DNA from: an uncultured Treponema sp.
GTDB lineage: Bacteria > Spirochaetota > Spirochaetia > Treponematales > Treponemataceae
DNA: 7,604 nucleotides
Direction of reading: 5' to 3'
NCBI GenBank assembly: GCA_905372265.1
Contig: CAJPOL010000084.1
Coordinates: forward strand, 1 to 7,604
The number at the start of each line of letters is the position of its first letter. Position 1 is the stretch's first letter. Under the pieces are notes generated by a model, which saw only the letters and a program-made list of their open reading frames with translations, made no database searches and was not told where the DNA came from. Shown here one piece after another: positions 6,042 to 7,604 of the stretch. The position numbers and the translations under genes are program-made.

Positions 6042-6071
6042 GCTGTCCAAAAACTAATGTTTTTGGACAGC
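6042..6071. terminator. Perfect 13-bp hairpin between convergent genes
   Basis: GCTGTCCAAAAAC (6042-6054) pairs perfectly with 6059-6071 around the loop TAAT. It lies 20 nt after the helicase stop and is the likely 3' end structure of that transcript. No real T tract follows on either strand (only CTTTA on the plus side). It may therefore act as a processing or stability hairpin, or terminate weakly in both directions. It could also be a copy of a dispersed intergenic repeat, which one window cannot show. Confidence 0.5.
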
Positions 6072-6110
6072 AGCCTTTATCGTAAGTGCGCTTTATCTTG
6101 CAGATTAGCG

Positions 6111-6143
6111 CAATCAACAACCCCGACTCAAGAAGCGTCGGGG
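6111..6143 (-). terminator. Likely terminator of the outer-membrane protein gene
   Basis: CCCCGAC (6121-6127) pairs with GTCGGGG (6137-6143) around a 9-nt loop. On the minus strand this GC-rich 7-bp stem is followed by TTGTTGATTG (6120-6111), an interrupted T tract. It lies about 30 nt beyond the stop of the 6174-6887 gene. The plus strand has no T run after it, so the minus strand is the better fit. Confidence 0.6.
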
Positions 6144-6173
6144 TATTAAACCTTCCGCACAAATAAACGGTTT

Positions 6174-6887
6174 TTACAATTTAAACTGTACACCTGCTTT
6201 TAAACTGAATGAATTGGAAAAGCGACCGATGCCGGCGTCATGCTGAATTGCAGTTCCGGTATAGGATGTAGTTGTTGAGTCTGTTGATTTCACAACCCAT
6301 ACGGGAGCGTACATGGTTTCGGAAAGCCCGCCGTAAACACCTATCATTTTGGTGAGCATATAGGCCACTTCAAAATTAATTCCGCCGCCGAGGTTGGTAC
6401 AATGGGTTCTCATGTCTGTATTTGCATTATATTTAGGACGGTTCCATCCGCTCCCGCCGAGCGCAAGCCCTCCGCCTAATAGAATTTCGAGATTTTTCAC
6501 CGGCTTAAAGAGATAGAAGAAACCGAATTGACTATCAATGGCATACACAACATTTACACTGCCTCGCTCGCTATGATAGTAATTAGACCTCTGCGTGATT
6601 ACATGAAGCACATTGCCGAATCCGAAATTAGCCATGGCGTAAAAGCCGAATGTCCCTTTAAATTCTCCACGCAATACGAATGAAAGACCGCCAAGATTAA
6701 AGGCATGACCATTGTAGCCGCTGCCGTGCGAATGGTGATTGCTGAAATGGGTATAAAGAGCCCCTACATCAAAAACAAGCTGCATCTGTGAACTCTTCGG
6801 TTTTGAACCCTTTCCTTTAGCGGCGGCGCTCAGCAAAGTAGTCGAAAAACAAAGAACCAGTACAAAAAAGAGTGCTTTTTTCATCAT
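6174..6887 (-). CDS. Secreted beta-barrel-like outer-membrane protein, function unknown
   Basis: A 237-residue exported protein. The N terminus is a classical signal peptide: MMKK, a hydrophobic core to about residue 19, and SAAA at 20-23 with likely signal peptidase I cleavage before Lys24. It is not a lipoprotein, because Cys13 lies within the core without a lipobox. A basic linker (24-31) follows. The rest alternates polar and hydrophobic residues in many short glycine- and aromatic-rich strands (FNLGGLSFVLRGEF, YAMANFGFG, LEILLGGGLALGG, GGGINFEVAY, FSLKAGVQFKL), as in small eight-stranded barrels of the OmpW-like type described in treponemes. The last strand ends in Leu, not the usual Phe. 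Residues 47-61 hold five histidines and probably form a loop. A full AAGGAGG lies at 6900-6906, 12 nt before the first ATG. The family assignment comes from strand pattern only. Porin, ligand-binding or structural roles are all open. Confidence 0.8.
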   Translation of the reverse strand: MMKKALFFVLVLCFSTTLLSAAAKGKGSKPKSSQMQLVFDVGALYTHFSNHHSHGSGYNGHAFNLGGLSFVLRGEFKGTFGFYAMANFGFGNVLHVITQRSNYYHSERGSVNVVYAIDSQFGFFYLFKPVKNLEILLGGGLALGGSGWNRPKYNANTDMRTHCTNLGGGINFEVAYMLTKMIGVYGGLSETMYAPVWVVKSTDSTTTSYTGTAIQHDAGIGRFSNSFSLKAGVQFKL

Positions 6888-6899
6888 AATTTAGAAGTT

Positions 6900-6906
6900 C
6901 CTCCTT
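6900..6906 (-). promoter_or_regulatory. Strong ribosome binding site of the outer-membrane protein gene
   Basis: AAGGAGG on the minus strand is a perfect Shine-Dalgarno core. It lies 12 nt before the first ATG (6887) and 15 nt before the second (6884), both rather long, so the first ATG is preferred. Confidence 0.7.
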
Positions 6907-6916
6907 AAGTGTATTT

Positions 6917-6945
6917 AGTATTACATTTTTTTTATCTTACGTCAA
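6917..6945 (-). promoter_or_regulatory. Probable promoter of the outer-membrane protein gene
   Basis: On the minus strand TTGACG (6945-6940, 5 of 6 to consensus) is followed 17 bp later by AATACT (6922-6917, 4 of 6). The spacer contains a run of eight A residues. A start near 6910 would give a leader of about 20 nt holding the AAGGAGG site. Confidence 0.5.
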
Positions 6946-6949
6946 TCAA

Positions 6950-6969
6950 GGCAAAAAAGAGGTATTGCC
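6950..6969. repeat. Inverted repeat GGCAA-N10-TTGCC between divergent promoters
   Basis: Five-base arms at 6950-6954 and 6965-6969 lie in the gap between the two divergent -35 boxes, and the right arm covers the plus-strand -35 (TTGCCC). The position suits an operator, but short arms like these also arise by chance. Confidence 0.3.
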
Positions 6970-6993
6970 CTTAAATTTTTTCTCTTTTATACT
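6965..6993 (+). promoter_or_regulatory. Probable promoter of the small membrane protein gene
   Basis: TTGCCC (6965-6970, 4 of 6) and TATACT (6988-6993, 5 of 6) are separated by exactly 17 bp. A start near 7000 leaves a leader of about 59 nt before the ATG at 7059. It is divergent from the promoter of the outer-membrane protein gene. Confidence 0.55.
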
Positions 6994-7058
6994 GTCTTTC
7001 AGTTACTTGATGATTGCAGTCTTATGTCCGGCTATGGGCATCACCGGAGCGTGGATTT

Positions 7059-7376
7059 ATGAGCGATAAAAAATATACTGTTTTTATGCTGTGTGCAGGA
7101 ATGCTGCTGCTTGCAGTCTGTTCTCTCCACCGGCTGCTGTTGGTATACGGCAGCACCGATGTATATGTACATACGGTGTTCGTATTATCAGTCATTATTC
7201 CGTTTTTGGTATTTCTTATTTTAGTAATAGTATATATTCCGATAGTCATCGCTATGCGGATAATGGATAAAAAAATAAAATATTTCATGTATAATCTTTT
7301 GGTATTTGTTTTTTCTATCATCATCTTATTTCTCTCCATGTATATTGATGCTCCTACGTTAGTGTACATGACATAA
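7059..7376 (+). CDS. Small hydrophobic membrane protein, unknown
   Basis: I do not recognise this 105-residue protein. After a short polar start (MSDKKY) it is almost all hydrophobic, with likely membrane segments at about 7-29, 38-66 and 75-95. A basic turn, RIMDKKIK (67-74), separates the second and third, and positive charges suggest a cytoplasmic loop there. The tail after residue 96 is short (DAPTLVYMT). It has no catalytic motif or lipobox. The start is the ATG with GGAG at 7046-7049, 9 nt upstream. The frame is also open back to a TTG at 7014 (120 residues), but that has no ribosome binding site. It has its own plausible promoter and terminator, which supports a single-gene transcript. 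Codons look more A/T-rich (many ATA, TTT, GTA) than in the neighbouring enzymes; the hydrophobic content explains part of this. The opposite strand is also open here but lacks start signals. Confidence 0.6.
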   Translation: MSDKKYTVFMLCAGMLLLAVCSLHRLLLVYGSTDVYVHTVFVLSVIIPFLVFLILVIVYIPIVIAMRIMDKKIKYFMYNLLVFVFSIIILFLSMYIDAPTLVYMT

Positions 7377-7377
7377 T

Positions 7378-7395
7378 GGCCGAGAGGCCCTTTTT
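7378..7395 (+). terminator. Short terminator after the membrane protein gene
   Basis: GGCC (7378-7381) pairs with GGCC (7386-7389) around GAGA, a GNRA-type tetraloop, and is followed by CTTTTT (7390-7395). It begins two bases after the stop codon. A 4-bp stem is short, but it is all G-C with a stable loop and a T tract, so weak to moderate termination is likely. Confidence 0.5.
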
Positions 7396-7396
7396 A

Positions 7397-7405
7397 TGCT
7401 ATACT
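7397..7405 (+). promoter_or_regulatory. Extended -10 promoter of sdaAB
   Basis: TG-C-TATACT (7397-7405) is an extended -10 element with 5 of 6 consensus bases, starting one base after the T tract of the preceding terminator. There is no good -35 at the normal distance. A start near 7412 gives a leader of about 16 nt carrying AAGGA (7416-7420), 7 nt before the ATG. Confidence 0.6.
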
Positions 7406-7427
7406 GACACTCGTTAAGGATGAGAAG

Positions 7428-7604
7428 ATGAATGTCTTTGATATAATTGGGCCGATAATGATTGGTCCGTCAAGTTCTCATACGGCCGGAGCGGTGCGGA
7501 TAGGCTTAATGAGCAGGATGCTGCTCGGAACGCCGCCGGTAAAAGCGCACATCCGGCTCCATGGTTCATTTGCACGGACGTATAAAGGACACGGAACGGA
7601 TAGA
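7428..7604 (+). CDS. sdaAB: L-serine dehydratase, iron-sulfur-dependent, beta subunit (5' part only)
   Basis: The first 59 codons of a gene that runs off the right edge. The enzyme deaminates L-serine to pyruvate and ammonia with a [4Fe-4S] cluster in the cytosol. In the two-subunit form the beta chain pairs with an alpha chain (sdaAA) that is usually the next gene. The visible part starts MNVFDIIGPIMIG and contains the family signature GPSSSHTAGAVRIG (13-26) and then HGSFARTYKGHGTD (45-58), both strongly conserved in this family. The start is set by AAGGA at 7416-7420, 7 nt upstream, and by an extended -10 promoter just before it. A one-chain serine dehydratase (SdaA type) also begins with this motif, so the split form is inferred from the MNVFDIIGP start. 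Serine fermentation to pyruvate is well known in amino-acid-fermenting oral spirochaetes. Confidence 0.88.
   Translation, partial: MNVFDIIGPIMIGPSSSHTAGAVRIGLMSRMLLGTPPVKAHIRLHGSFARTYKGHGTDR

Noticed and set aside
6849..6851. Cys13 in the outer-membrane protein signal peptide as a lipoprotein site
   Set aside because: The preceding residues are LVL with Leu at -1, which does not fit a lipobox. The SAAA site at 20-23 fits signal peptidase I.
7022..7369. Minus-strand frame of 115 codons opposite the small membrane protein
   Set aside because: It has no ribosome binding site or promoter, and looks like the complement of a hydrophobic reading frame. The plus strand has promoter, ribosome binding site and terminator in order.
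7420..7431. Tiny frame ATG-AGA-AGA-TGA overlapping the sdaAB start as an upstream peptide
   Set aside because: It overlaps the sdaAB ribosome binding site, has none of its own, and can be explained by chance.
1..7604. Mobile element, CRISPR array, toxin-antitoxin or defence system
   Set aside because: No transposase, integrase, direct-repeat array, short paired toxin-antitoxin frames or defence-protein motifs were found. tRNA genes can be integration sites, but no duplicated tRNA end or integrase gene is present.

Overview
The window reads as chromosomal core DNA of a host-associated spirochaete, most likely a Treponema. The basis is the overall look of the trigger factor, ClpP, ClpX and outer-membrane proteins, a GC content that looks moderate by eye, and tRNA genes with no encoded CCA. 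The genus is a judgement from recognition, not a search. A species near the oral T. medium/T. vincentii group is only a guess. No mobile element, CRISPR array, integrase or plasmid/phage gene is visible, so most of this is ordinary housekeeping sequence. The points of interest are compact regulatory arrangements and two poorly characterised envelope or membrane genes.

Layout, left to right (+ unless stated). Positions 1-302 hold tRNA genes: the 3' part of tRNA-Lys(CTT), then tRNA-Leu(TAG) and tRNA-Gly(GCC). The Lys gene ends in a hairpin terminator whose 3' arm is also the -35 box of the Leu-Gly promoter. A strong terminator at 308-342 closes the tRNA unit. Positions 411-3625 form a tightly overlapping proteostasis operon, tig-clpP-clpX: ribosome-associated chaperone, serine protease and AAA+ unfoldase.

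On the minus strand, 3662-4786 encodes a GT4-type glycosyltransferase. It converges on clpX, and its likely terminator lies antisense inside the last codons of clpX. Its start region faces a DEAD-box RNA helicase gene (4849-6021, +). The two share a 33-bp divergent promoter region with face-to-face extended -10 elements embedded in an imperfect palindrome, and the helicase mRNA is probably leaderless or nearly so.

Positions 6022-6173 hold two hairpins separating the helicase from a convergent minus-strand gene (6174-6887) for a small secreted beta-barrel-like outer-membrane protein with a histidine-rich segment. Its promoter is divergent from one driving a 105-residue three-helix membrane protein of unknown function (7059-7376). 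A short terminator followed at once by an extended -10 promoter leads into the start of sdaAB, the beta subunit of the iron-sulfur L-serine dehydratase, which runs off the right edge.

Functionally, the tig-clpP-clpX block is a protein-quality unit. The other genes (RNA helicase, glycosyltransferase, outer-membrane protein, membrane protein, serine catabolism) look like separate single-gene transcripts rather than one pathway.
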